Assembly (NCBI GenBank): GCA_023399595.1
Contig: JAEWOR010000008.1
Span: 1-64,000, forward strand
Length of the DNA: 64,000 nucleotides
Origin: Bacteroidota bacterium
GTDB lineage: Bacteria > Bacteroidota > Bacteroidia > Flavobacteriales > Weeksellaceae
Direction: 5' to 3'
Position 1 is the first letter of the stretch, and every line of letters starts with the position of its first letter. Positions 16,006 through 24,857 of the stretch are shown here, in pieces. Made by a program: the position numbers and the translations under genes. Under the pieces are notes generated by a model that was given only the letters and a program-made list of their open reading frames with translations, was not told where the DNA came from and ran no database searches.

Positions 16006-18411
16006 ATGAAAAAAACTACCTTCGTTTTACTTTATTTATTTTCAATCTCAACATTCCAGGCACAAAGTAAACTGGATCAAGCAATTAAAACCATTCAGGA
16101 TAAATTTTCACAAGAAAAAGTTTACCTTCTTTTAGATAAAAATCAATATATCGCAGGTGATCCGATAAGATTCAAAGCTTTTGTTTTTAATGCTTATAAT
16201 CCGACTGATATTTCTACGACTTTGTTTGTTGAACTTTATAATCGTGATAAAAAAATCATTGATAAAAAAATGCTTCCGATAGAACATGGACAAAGCGACG
16301 GAACTTTTCAATTAAAAGATGATATTAAGGAAGACATTTACTTCATCAGAGCCTACACAACTTGGATGGAAAACTTTTCTCAAAATTTTGAAATTGTAGA
16401 AACGATTCCGATTTTTAATCCCACATCGGAACAAAAACTAGCAATCCATGACAATCCAAAATGGACCATTTCTGCACAAGCAGAAGGTGGCAATTTGTTA
16501 AATAATATTCCTACAAAACTCGCAGTGCGTTATCTTACAGCAGCAGAACCTCCCAAAAATTGGTCTGGATATTTGGTAAATACGACTAAACCAAATGAAA
16601 AGTTGGTGACTTTTAATAATCTTGATCAAAATGTTGCTTTATTTTCTTTCACCCCAAAAGACACTGAAAAGTACCAAATCGTTGTTGAGGATAAAAAAGG
16701 AAATAAACAATCCTATCTTCTTCCTGATGTAAAAAATACAGGCGTCAATATAAAAGTTACTGATGATTCAAAAGGCATTAAATACACTTTAATTTCCAAC
16801 AATTTGGCAGAAGGGCTTAAAGGCTATAAAGTTGTTGGGACCATTAATAACAGACTGGCTTACAAAGCAGACATAAAAACCGGCGATAAGGAAATCTCAA
16901 GTATCATTCCTGTGAAATCGAGTGACGAAGTTAATGGCGTGCTACAACTTACAGTATTTGACCAACACGACAATCCTGTATCGCAAAGGCTTAATTTTAT
17001 AAATCCTAAAAATATCTACATTGATCAACCCGACTTTGTAATTAAAAAATGGGATACCAAAGCCAGAGCTTATAATAGTTTTGATATTGCACCAAATGAC
17101 AACTACACACATTATAGCGTTCTTATAAAAGACAATACCGCTTTGGCAGGACAAAATTTTAGTAAAAAAAATACCCTTAGCAGTCTTTGGTTAAGTGGTG
17201 ATTTTTCGAGTCCTATATTTTCACCCGCTCAATATTTCCAATCGGGAAGCAATCTAGAAGCTTTGGATGCTTTATTAATTTCAGAAAAGTGGCAACGCTT
17301 CGACTGGAATAGCGTTTTATCAGGAGAACTACCTGACACAAAATATAAACCAATCAACTTTCTCTCCTATAAAGCAAGACTTGCGCTTAATAGCCGTCCG
17401 TTGGTCAATACGCCTGTTAATTTAATTTTTAAAACAGAATCGGAAGACTCCAATGTATCAAGCTTTGTGACAGATGCCAATGGCGACATTTTTCTTAACA
17501 ATATTCTTATAGATGAGCCAGTAACCGTACATTATTATCTCAACTCAAAAAATAAAAATGAAGAAATCCCAGAAAACTTAACATTACTATTTCAGAATCT
17601 TGTTGAGCCAACTGTTTTTAATGGCGAATTACCCGAAACTAATTATTATTTAAAAACATCCAAAACGGCAACATCCATTAATAATTCCATTTCAAAAGCT
17701 ATTAATAATAGAACGAATGAAAAGCTAATTAAAGACGATGAAACCCAAATCGAGGAAGTAAAAATCATTGCTAAAAAACAAGATTTAAAACAAAAACTGA
17801 ATGAGGAGCTATCTGGAGGAATGTTCACTTCTCAGGACGCTACAATCTTTAATTTTGTTAATGAAAACCAAGATGCAGCAACCAGCCTAAACATTTTTGA
17901 ATGGCTGCAAGGCCGCGAAGCAGGACTAACTTTCCAAAGAGATTCTAGCGGAAATCTTGTTCCACTTATCCGTAATTCGCAAGCCAACATTTACTTAGAT
18001 GAATTAAAAACGGATGCTACCTTAATAAGCACTTTACCAATTTCTAATATTGCGATGGTAAAAATTTTTAAAAATAGTGGCCTTGTTAGTAATTCGGTTG
18101 CCATCTACACAAAACGTGGAAATATGGGCGCTGCACAAGAAAAAAGCACTCCAAAAAACAACAAAACAACTCTTAAAACATACGACAAATCTCTTCCATT
18201 CGAATTACCAGATTTTAGTAAAGACATTTATAAAAAAATAAGCGTCGACTCTCGCGAAGTTTTGTACTGGAATCCTAATCTTTCTGAACCAGACAATGTT
18301 CCGCCAAGAGCTAAGTTTTTTAATAATGAAGATGCTAAAAGTTTTGAAGTTACCATCATCGGCATAGGAAAAGACGATAGCATAATGTATTATAATGAAA
18401 TCACCCAATAA
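16006..18411 (+). CDS. Large secreted protein with MG2-like and TonB-plug-like domains
   Basis: An 801-aa exported protein. MKKTTFVLLYLFSISTFQAQ is a signal peptide. After it comes a macroglobulin MG2-like beta-domain (EKVYLLLDKNQYIAGDPIRF at about residues 37-56), several beta-rich domains, a charged low-complexity linker (about 560-600), and near residues 610-710 a segment resembling a TonB-receptor plug (FEWLQGREAGLTFQRDSSGN, then IYLDE and ISNIAMVKIFK). No beta-barrel follows, so it is not a transporter. Proteins of this architecture are common and poorly characterised in Bacteroidota; an envelope-surface or periplasmic role is inferred. It is flanked by terminators on both sides. Confidence 0.75.
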   Translation: MKKTTFVLLYLFSISTFQAQSKLDQAIKTIQDKFSQEKVYLLLDKNQYIAGDPIRFKAFVFNAYNPTDISTTLFVELYNRDKKIIDKKMLPIEHGQSDGTFQLKDDIKEDIYFIRAYTTWMENFSQNFEIVETIPIFNPTSEQKLAIHDNPKWTISAQAEGGNLLNNIPTKLAVRYLTAAEPPKNWSGYLVNTTKPNEKLVTFNNLDQNVALFSFTPKDTEKYQIVVEDKKGNKQSYLLPDVKNTGVNIKVTDDSKGIKYTLISNNLAEGLKGYKVVGTINNRLAYKADIKTGDKEISSIIPVKSSDEVNGVLQLTVFDQHDNPVSQRLNFINPKNIYIDQPDFVIKKWDTKARAYNSFDIAPNDNYTHYSVLIKDNTALAGQNFSKKNTLSSLWLSGDFSSPIFSPAQYFQSGSNLEALDALLISEKWQRFDWNSVLSGELPDTKYKPINFLSYKARLALNSRPLVNTPVNLIFKTESEDSNVSSFVTDANGDIFLNNILIDEPVTVHYYLNSKNKNEEIPENLTLLFQNLVEPTVFNGELPETNYYLKTSKTATSINNSISKAINNRTNEKLIKDDETQIEEVKIIAKKQDLKQKLNEELSGGMFTSQDATIFNFVNENQDAATSLNIFEWLQGREAGLTFQRDSSGNLVPLIRNSQANIYLDELKTDATLISTLPISNIAMVKIFKNSGLVSNSVAIYTKRGNMGAAQEKSTPKNNKTTLKTYDKSLPFELPDFSKDIYKKISVDSREVLYWNPNLSEPDNVPPRAKFFNNEDAKSFEVTIIGIGKDDSIMYYNEITQ

Positions 18412-18420
18412 TTAATAAAC

Positions 18421-18453
18421 AAAAAACCTCAAGTGACATCACCTGAGGTTTTT
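18421..18453. terminator. Bidirectional terminator between the MG2-like gene and katG
   Basis: The stem AAAAACCTCA/TGAGGTTTTT closes over an AGTGACATCACC centre that can extend the pairing. It has A- and T-flanks and lies between convergent genes. Confidence 0.8.
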
Positions 18454-18471
18454 ACTTTTATAGAAGCTACA

Positions 18472-20760
18472 TTATTTTAAATCGTAACGGTCGGCATTCA
18501 TCATTTTTACCCAAGCTGCCACGAAATCTTTTACGAATTTCTCTTTATTGTCATCCTGAGCGTAAACTTCCGCATAAGAACGCAAAATAGAATTAGATCC
18601 GAAAACCAAATCCACTCTTGTGGCCGTCCATTTGGTAGCACCAGATTTCCTGTCAACAATATTGTAAACATTTTCTCCTGTAGGAATCCATTGGTTTTGC
18701 ATATCGGTTAAATTCACAAAGAAATCGTTACTCAAAACGCCTTCTCTGTCTGTGAAAACACCGTGCTTAGAATTTCCATAATTCGTTCCTAAAACTCTCA
18801 TTCCACCGATAAGGACCACCATTTCAGGAGCTGTTAAACCCATTAATTGCGTTCTATCCAACAACAATTCTTCGGCTTTTACGGAATAGTTTTCTTTCAA
18901 GAAATTTCTGTAACCATCGTACAAAGGTTCCAAATATTCGAAAGATTCGATGTCGGTTTGGTCTTGAGACGCATCTCCTCTACCCGCCACAAAAGGAACG
19001 GTGATGCTGATTCCGGCTTCTTGTGCTGCTTTTTCAACGGCTGCAGAACCTCCCAAAACAATTAAATCCGCAATAGAAACTTTCTTCGGTAATCCAGCTT
19101 GAATTTCTTCTAATTTTGCTAAAACTTTATTCAATCTTTCAGGTTCGTTAGCCACCCAACTTCTTTGAGGTTCCAAACGAATTCTTGCGCCATTTGCGCC
19201 ACCTCGGTAATCTGAACCTCTCCAGGTTCTTGCAGAATCCCAAGCGGTATTAATGAGTTCTGCTCTTGATAATCCAGAGTTTAATAAAGTTTGTTTTAAA
19301 TCGGCAATTTCAGTATCATTTAAAGTATAATCAACTTTTGGAATTGGATCTTGCCAGATTAAATCTTCCGCAGGAACATCAGCACCTAAATATCGGTTTT
19401 TGGGTCCCATATCTCTATGCGTTAATTTGAACCAAGCTCTTGCGAAAGCGTCATTTAATTTTTCTGGATTATTTAAAAAATTCAAAGAAATTTCTCTATA
19501 AATAGGATCGAATTTCAATGCCATATCCGCATCCGTCATCATTGGATTTCGCTTTACATTTGGATTAAAAGCATCCACAGGTTTATCCTCTTCAGCGATA
19601 TTTACCGGTTCGTATTGATGGGCTCCCGCTGGAGATTTTGTCAATTGCCAGTCGTATTTAAAAAGTAAAGTTAAAAATTCGTTATCCCAACGTGTTGGAT
19701 GCGTTGTCCAAGCCCCTTCAATACCAGAAACCATGGTATGTCCAGCATTTCCCGTTCCTTCGGAATTGTGCCAACCTAGCCCCTGTCTGTTAACATCCGC
19801 TTCTTCAGGATCTGGACCAAGATTGGAAGCATTTCCGTTTCCATGGGCTTTTCCAATCGTATGTCCACCAACAGTTAAAGCCACTGTTTCTTCATCATCC
19901 ATTCCCATTCTTTTGAAGGTTACACGAATGTCGTGACCAGTTTTTAGCGGATCTGGATTTCCATCAACCCCTTCAGGGTTTACATAAATTAAACCCATTT
20001 GTACCGCTGCCAAAGGATTTTCTAAAGAATCACGGTTTTCATCACTTCCATAACGGTTTTCTGTAGCTGCTAACCATTCTTTTTCCGAACCCCAATACAC
20101 ATCTTTCTCGGGCGCCCAAATATCCAAACGACCGCCGCCAAAACCAAAAGTTTTAAGACCAACCGCTTCATAAGCCACGGTTCCTGCGAGGATAATTAAA
20201 TCGCCCCAAGAAATTTTGTTTCCGTATTTCTTTTTAATAGGCCACAACAAACGTCGACCTTTATCTGTATTCACATTATCCGGCCAAGAATTTAAGGGTG
20301 CAAAGCGTTGATTTCCGGTATTCGCTCCTCCTCTTCCGTCCATTGCACGATAACTTCCTGCCATATGCCAAGCGGTACGCACAAACATTCCAGCGTAATT
20401 TCCGTAATCTGCAGGCCACCAATCTTGGCTGTCCGTTAGTAATGTTTTAATATCATTTTTTACAGCCTCTAAATCTAGTTTTTTAAATTCTTCAGCGTAG
20501 TTAAAGTCTTGTCCCAATGGATTTACTTTGGTATCATTTTGAGATAAGATATCCAAATTAAGCGCATTTGGCCACCATTCCATCACCGATTCGTTATTGG
20601 AAGTAAGTCCGCCATGAATTACGGGGCATTTTGCACCCGATTCTATTTTAGGCGCTTTTGCGTTTTCGCTGTGAATGGTTTCTCCTTTATTTGGATTATT
20701 CTCTGTGAACCCTTCACCGTGATTGAAAGGGCATTTATCTTTCTCGTTTTCTGTGTTCAT
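18472..20760 (-). CDS. katG: Catalase-peroxidase KatG
   Basis: Bifunctional haem enzyme that removes hydrogen peroxide. The distal triad is Arg128-Trp131-His132 (RTAWHMAG) and the proximal haem His is His300 (TVGGHTIGKAHG). The residues of the autocatalytic Met-Tyr-Trp adduct are in place (Trp131, Tyr259, Met285). The second, haem-less domain of the ancestral duplication covers the C-terminal half. The 762-aa length and the N-terminal KCPFNHG and KCPVIHGG repeats are typical. It is monocistronic, with a promoter carrying a dyad in its spacer and divergent from a PagL-like gene. Confidence 0.97.
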   Translation of the reverse strand: MNTENEKDKCPFNHGEGFTENNPNKGETIHSENAKAPKIESGAKCPVIHGGLTSNNESVMEWWPNALNLDILSQNDTKVNPLGQDFNYAEEFKKLDLEAVKNDIKTLLTDSQDWWPADYGNYAGMFVRTAWHMAGSYRAMDGRGGANTGNQRFAPLNSWPDNVNTDKGRRLLWPIKKKYGNKISWGDLIILAGTVAYEAVGLKTFGFGGGRLDIWAPEKDVYWGSEKEWLAATENRYGSDENRDSLENPLAAVQMGLIYVNPEGVDGNPDPLKTGHDIRVTFKRMGMDDEETVALTVGGHTIGKAHGNGNASNLGPDPEEADVNRQGLGWHNSEGTGNAGHTMVSGIEGAWTTHPTRWDNEFLTLLFKYDWQLTKSPAGAHQYEPVNIAEEDKPVDAFNPNVKRNPMMTDADMALKFDPIYREISLNFLNNPEKLNDAFARAWFKLTHRDMGPKNRYLGADVPAEDLIWQDPIPKVDYTLNDTEIADLKQTLLNSGLSRAELINTAWDSARTWRGSDYRGGANGARIRLEPQRSWVANEPERLNKVLAKLEEIQAGLPKKVSIADLIVLGGSAAVEKAAQEAGISITVPFVAGRGDASQDQTDIESFEYLEPLYDGYRNFLKENYSVKAEELLLDRTQLMGLTAPEMVVLIGGMRVLGTNYGNSKHGVFTDREGVLSNDFFVNLTDMQNQWIPTGENVYNIVDRKSGATKWTATRVDLVFGSNSILRSYAEVYAQDDNKEKFVKDFVAAWVKMMNADRYDLK

Positions 20761-20796
20761 ATATATTTATAATTTAAGTTGTTGATTATATTACAG

Positions 20797-20804
20797 CAAA
20801 ACTA
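20797..20804 (-). promoter_or_regulatory. -7 promoter element for katG
   Basis: Minus-strand TAGTTTTG fits TAnnTTTG, 37 bp upstream of the start codon. Confidence 0.5.
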
Positions 20805-20806
20805 AT

Positions 20807-20819
20807 ACTTTACTAAAGT
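20807..20819. promoter_or_regulatory. Dyad ACTTTA-C-TAAAGT in the katG promoter spacer
   Basis: A perfect 6-bp inverted repeat with a 1-bp centre lies directly upstream of the katG -7 box, where a repressor would block polymerase. Its role as an operator for a peroxide regulator is inference. Confidence 0.35.
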
Positions 20820-20961
20820 TACTAACTTAATATTACTATGAATATTAAAAATAACATCAATAGATAAATAGGATTGAAAAATAAACTTCAATTTAAAAAA
20901 TCAATAATATATGTTTTTTAACTCATTTGAAAAAAAACAATCCGTTTTAACTTATTTAATA

Positions 20962-20969
20962 TATTTTTG
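20962..20969 (+). promoter_or_regulatory. -7 promoter element for the PagL-like gene
   Basis: TATTTTTG, 41 bp upstream of the ATG at 21011. It rules out a start at the TTG at 20969, which overlaps the box. Confidence 0.5.
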
Positions 20970-21010
20970 TGGGTTTAGTTTTAAAAATAGAACTTATTTG
21001 CCGATTATAC

Positions 21011-22207
21011 ATGGAATTTAAAAAAATTAGCAACAACTCATTGAAAACAAAATTATTAACCTTAGCTTGCTTCTTTATATTATTTATTTATAAATCTCAG
21101 ACGAGGGATTCTTTAAGTCAGCACAACCTCTTAATAAACAACGGAATAGAATATGGTAGTATTTTACCTACCAATTCTTATCTTCAGAATTATAAAGACC
21201 CTGAATATTTAGGGTATTCATTAAACGTTCTTAAACAAACTTCTGGAAAAAAAAATTGGGAAAAATTGTACAATTATCCTCAATATGGAATTGGTTTTTC
21301 TTATTTTGATTTTCTAAAAAATAAAGAAATGGGAAATCCGTTTTCAATTTATGGGATTTACCGTTCAAAAATTAAACAATGGAATCACCTAAAATGGTAT
21401 CACGACATCAATATCGGCATTTCTTTCAAATCCATTCCTTTTAATAGCGATGCTGAATATTACAATATATCCGTAAGTAAGAAAACCAATATGTATATTA
21501 GTTTGGGGACAGGGTTACACTATGAACTGGGAAGATATTTTGATATTGGGGTGAACCTAAAATACAATCACCTCTCTAATGGAGGAACACAAATGCCTAA
21601 TAAAGGTTTAAACATTATTGCTCCACAATTAAGTTTAGTATATTATCCTGAACGTATAGAACCTTTAAAAAATGAAACTACTCCTCTTCAAACAAAAAAA
21701 CACAACACATTAGAGCTATCCGTTTTTGGGGGACAAAAAAATGTACATTACAGAGGAGAAAACAGAAATTTACTTAAATTATATGATGGTTATGATTATA
21801 ATATTTATGGGACTGAAGTATTTTATATGCGTCAATACTCTGCGAAATCAGCTTATGGATTAGGTGTGGGAATTACAAAGGACGAACAATACAACCACAC
21901 GATGTATGTTCAAGATAGTGCTCTTTATCAGAAAAAAAGATTTTCTCATGACCAACTTTTATTCAGCATAATTCCTACTTACCGTTTAATGATTGATAAA
22001 CTTTATGTGAATGTTGGATTAGGATATTATGCGTTCAAAAAAACTAGAAAATATGATAATTCTGCTTTATTCCAAAGATTAAGTTTGCAATATCAAATAA
22101 GTGATCAATTTTTTGCATCATTTGGGATTAACGCCTACAATCTTCACCAAGCTAATTATTTAGAATGGAAAATTGGTTATACTCTTTTTAGAAAGGAAAG
22201 GAAATAA
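21011..22207 (+). CDS. Acyloxyacyl hydrolase / PagL-like lipid A deacylase
   Basis: A 398-aa outer-membrane beta-barrel protein that probably removes an acyl chain from lipid A. The start MEFKKISNNSLKTKLLTLAC leads into a signal segment with mature sequence after about YKS. In the first half the strand NLKYNHLSNGG carries the PagL catalytic pair H-x-S (His187, Ser189) and the following NG. The barrel-like alternation continues to FASFGINAYNLHQANYLEWK at the C-terminus. It is about twice the length of Pseudomonas PagL: a second barrel-like half (roughly residues 235-398) follows the deacylase-like half, as in other Bacteroidota members. It is divergent from katG. Confidence 0.75.
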   Translation: MEFKKISNNSLKTKLLTLACFFILFIYKSQTRDSLSQHNLLINNGIEYGSILPTNSYLQNYKDPEYLGYSLNVLKQTSGKKNWEKLYNYPQYGIGFSYFDFLKNKEMGNPFSIYGIYRSKIKQWNHLKWYHDINIGISFKSIPFNSDAEYYNISVSKKTNMYISLGTGLHYELGRYFDIGVNLKYNHLSNGGTQMPNKGLNIIAPQLSLVYYPERIEPLKNETTPLQTKKHNTLELSVFGGQKNVHYRGENRNLLKLYDGYDYNIYGTEVFYMRQYSAKSAYGLGVGITKDEQYNHTMYVQDSALYQKKRFSHDQLLFSIIPTYRLMIDKLYVNVGLGYYAFKKTRKYDNSALFQRLSLQYQISDQFFASFGINAYNLHQANYLEWKIGYTLFRKERK

Positions 22208-22229
22208 AAAAAGAAATATACAAAATATC

Positions 22230-23270
22230 CTATAAAATTTCTAAAAATTTCATTGTATCCACATTGTCTGCATACGTGTTCAATGAAGGGTTTTGAGCCT
22301 CACCAAAATTGACAACATTGTCGATATTTGCAACATTAGTAGCCACAATACATTGTATATCTTGTTCATGTTCTAGTATAAAACTTTTTACTTCATCTAT
22401 ATTTTTATACCTACTGAAATTGACTACCGATAACGGACTAAACATATTTTCATCTTCTTTAAGCATCACAAAATTATTATCCCAAAATTTATCCTGATTT
22501 AGTAGATAAATAGCTCTGTTATAATCGTAATTATTGGCATATTTATGATGATTGATGATGTCTTTATAATCTACAAAGTTTTCAAAAAGTCTATCTAAAA
22601 CAAAATCTTCAGGAATAAAAATTCGGGTTACATTTCTGCATCCCAATCCAAAATACTGGAAAATATCTTTCGCCAATAATTGTAATTCTCCATCGGTTTC
22701 ATTTCCCGTTAAAATTGCTACAGAAGTCCTATTTTTTCGGATAATATTTTGATAATCTTTAAAATATTGTTCCAAATATCTCGCTGTGTTATTACTTCCT
22801 GTCGCAATTACAGCATCAAAATTCTCTAGTTTTTCTACAAGTTCATATTGCAAATCGTCATTAGAAAACTCCTTCCATTTTTTCATTAAAAAAGGAATCA
22901 TTAATCGGTCTTTTGATGATAATTTAATCAAAGGGATATTATTACTCAACACCACAGAGACAACATCGTGAAAGCCAACCAACGGAATATTTCCCGCTAA
23001 AATTAAACCTACTTTTTTAGAAATAGCAGCTTTTTTATAATCTTTTAACCAGTCTTTTAAATGCTCTTCTGTTAAAACACCTGCCCATTGAGCCAAAGCT
23101 AATTTTTGATTTTCTACAGTAAACCAAGGGTTTTCAATTTCTGATCTTTTTATAACTTGCTCAAATTCAATATCATTATCATCAAAAAGTTCGGGATTTT
23201 TGTTAATAAATTGATTGATAAACTGACTTAATTTAACAAGTCCTACAATTTGATTGTCCATTGCATTCAT
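22230..23270 (-). CDS. LuxC-like acyl-CoA reductase family protein
   Basis: A 346-aa member of the aldehyde-dehydrogenase-like LuxC acyl-CoA reductase family. The nucleotide/acyl-binding part includes VGLILAGNIPLVGFHDVVSV, IATGSNNTARYLEQYF and GLGCRNVTRIFIP, where Cys is the expected acyl-enzyme nucleophile. There are no luxD or luxE genes, so this is not bioluminescence. In Flavobacteriia the gene is typically found beside this ferredoxin, and its substrate is unclear. I place the start at 23270 (MNAMDNQIV) because the candidate -7 box at 23307-23314 leaves no room for the TTG at 23309. It is divergent from the ferredoxin gene. Confidence 0.78.
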   Translation of the reverse strand: MNAMDNQIVGLVKLSQFINQFINKNPELFDDNDIEFEQVIKRSEIENPWFTVENQKLALAQWAGVLTEEHLKDWLKDYKKAAISKKVGLILAGNIPLVGFHDVVSVVLSNNIPLIKLSSKDRLMIPFLMKKWKEFSNDDLQYELVEKLENFDAVIATGSNNTARYLEQYFKDYQNIIRKNRTSVAILTGNETDGELQLLAKDIFQYFGLGCRNVTRIFIPEDFVLDRLFENFVDYKDIINHHKYANNYDYNRAIYLLNQDKFWDNNFVMLKEDENMFSPLSVVNFSRYKNIDEVKSFILEHEQDIQCIVATNVANIDNVVNFGEAQNPSLNTYADNVDTMKFLEIL

Positions 23271-23296
23271 TTCGCTAAGATTTAGGGAATTTTTCG

Positions 23297-23304
23297 TAAT
23301 TTTG
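23297..23304 (+). promoter_or_regulatory. -7 promoter element for the ferredoxin gene
   Basis: TAATTTTG, 23 bp upstream of the ferredoxin ATG. Only 2 bp separate it from the opposite-strand box of the acyl-CoA reductase. Confidence 0.6.
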
Positions 23305-23306
23305 TG

Positions 23307-23314
23307 CAAATTTA
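23307..23314 (-). promoter_or_regulatory. -7 promoter element for the acyl-CoA reductase gene
   Basis: Minus-strand TAAATTTG, 36 bp upstream of the chosen start. The two divergent polymerase sites overlap almost completely. Confidence 0.55.
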
Positions 23315-23327
23315 AAAAAAATTAGCA

Positions 23328-23678
23328 ATGGCTATAAAAATAACTGACGAATGCATTAATTGTGGTGCTTGCGAACCAGAATGCCCGAACAATGCAATTT
23401 ATGAAGGTGCTGTAGATTGGAAAGCTTCAGATGGTACTGCACTTAGCGGAACGGTTACTTTTTCTTCTGGTTTAACTGTAGATGCTGATGCCCCACAAGA
23501 ACCAGTAAGTGATGATGTCTATTTTATTGTAACTGATAAATGTACAGAATGTAAAGGCTTCCATGAAGAACCACAATGTGCTGCGGTTTGTCCAGTGGAT
23601 TGTTGTGTTCCAGATGAAGACCATGTTGAATCTGAAACTCAATTACTTTCTAAAAAAGCTTTTTTACACGGAGAATAA
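23328..23678 (+). CDS. 2[4Fe-4S] ferredoxin
   Basis: A 116-aa low-potential electron carrier. The first cluster motif is CINCGACEPECP (Cys at about residues 11, 14, 17 and 21). The second is the expanded CTECKGFHEEPQCAAVCP motif (about 68-85), with the longer loop of Allochromatium-type (Alvin) ferredoxins, followed by VDCC. An insertion of about 40 residues separates the motifs (VDWKASDGTALSGTVTF region), as in Bacteroidota homologues. It is divergent from a LuxC-like reductase and upstream of serC, from which a terminator separates it. Its partner enzyme is not shown by the sequence. Confidence 0.92.
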   Translation: MAIKITDECINCGACEPECPNNAIYEGAVDWKASDGTALSGTVTFSSGLTVDADAPQEPVSDDVYFIVTDKCTECKGFHEEPQCAAVCPVDCCVPDEDHVESETQLLSKKAFLHGE

Positions 23679-23684
23679 AGTATT

Positions 23685-23709
23685 TCCGTCTCTCAGGAGA
23701 CGGATTTTT
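23685..23709 (+). terminator. Terminator after the ferredoxin gene
   Basis: The 8-bp stem TCCGTCTC/GAGACGGA has a TCAG loop and is followed by TTTTT. It lies 32 bp upstream of serC, but no leader peptide precedes it, so there is no sign of attenuation. Confidence 0.8.
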
Positions 23710-23740
23710 ATTATAAAAATCACAACAATTTTACATTAGT

Positions 23741-24799
23741 ATGAAAAAACACAATTTCAGCGCAGGACCTTGTATTCTTCCACAAGAAGTTTTTCAAAAG
23801 TCAGCTGAAGCTATTCTAGATTTTAACGGAATTGGTCTTTCCTTACTAGAAATTTCTCACAGAAGTAAGGATTTTGTTCCTGTAATGGATGAAGCTCGTG
23901 CCATTGTTAAAAGATTAATGAACCTTGGCGACGAGTATGAAGTTCTTTATTTAGGAGGTGGAGCAAGTTTACAATTTGCAATGGTTCCCTTCAATTTAAT
24001 GAAGACAGAAAACGGAAAAGCTGCTTATTTAGATACGGGAACTTGGGCTGCAGGTGCTATTAAAGAAGCTAAAAAATTAGGAAGTGTGGATATTGTAGGC
24101 TCTTCTAAAGAAGATAATTACTCTTACATTCCTAAAGATTATACAGTTTCTCCTGATAATAACTATTTCCATTGTACGTCTAACAATACCATTTATGGAA
24201 CCCAAATGAAAACATTCCCTAAAGTAGATACTTTAATGGTTTGTGATATGAGTTCTGATATTTTTTCACGTCAACTGGATTTTTCTCAATTTGATCTCAT
24301 TTATGCAGGTGCCCAAAAAAATATGGGTCCAGCTGGAGTAACTTTAGTGGTTGTAAAAAAAGAAATTCTTGGAAAAACAGGAAGAGACATCCCTTCTTAC
24401 CTAGATTATTCTTTACACGTTGCTAAAGAATCTATGTACAACACACCTCCCGTATTTCCTGTTTACGCATCATTGTTAACATTACAACATTTAGAAAAAA
24501 ATGGAGGAATTGCTGCAGCAGAACAAAGAAATGAAGCCAAAGCAAAACTTTTATATAATGAAATTGACAATAACCCACTTTTCGAAACCTTTTGTGTAAA
24601 AGAAGACCGTTCTTTAATGAATGTATCTTTCAAAATTCTAGATGAGTCCAAAAAAGAAGTTTTTGATAATGCTTGGAAAGCAGCTGGAATCAACGGATTA
24701 AACGGACACAGAAGTTTAGGAGGTTACAGAGCAAGTTTATACAATGCTTTATCTATAGAAAGTGTACAAGTTTTGGTGGATGTAATGAAATCTTTATAA
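23741..24799 (+). CDS. serC: Phosphoserine aminotransferase
   Basis: PLP enzyme that converts 3-phosphohydroxypyruvate to phosphoserine. It starts with the family signature KHNFSAGPCILPQEVF. The PLP-binding Lys is in IYAGAQKNMGPAG (about residue 192), and GGGASLQFAMVP forms part of the phosphate-binding region. The 352-aa length is normal. It is followed 58 bp later by a phosphoglycerate dehydrogenase-like gene and then DUF1015, a serine-synthesis arrangement common in Bacteroidota. Confidence 0.97.
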   Translation: MKKHNFSAGPCILPQEVFQKSAEAILDFNGIGLSLLEISHRSKDFVPVMDEARAIVKRLMNLGDEYEVLYLGGGASLQFAMVPFNLMKTENGKAAYLDTGTWAAGAIKEAKKLGSVDIVGSSKEDNYSYIPKDYTVSPDNNYFHCTSNNTIYGTQMKTFPKVDTLMVCDMSSDIFSRQLDFSQFDLIYAGAQKNMGPAGVTLVVVKKEILGKTGRDIPSYLDYSLHVAKESMYNTPPVFPVYASLLTLQHLEKNGGIAAAEQRNEAKAKLLYNEIDNNPLFETFCVKEDRSLMNVSFKILDESKKEVFDNAWKAAGINGLNGHRSLGGYRASLYNALSIESVQVLVDVMKSL

Positions 24800-24857
24800 T
24801 AAGATTTTAAACTATTTTACAACCTCCATATTTTCAATTTTAGACAAAAAAACAACA

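Noticed and set aside
23685..23740. Attenuator upstream of serC
   Set aside because: A terminator is present, but it follows the ferredoxin gene directly and no Ser-rich short frame precedes it.
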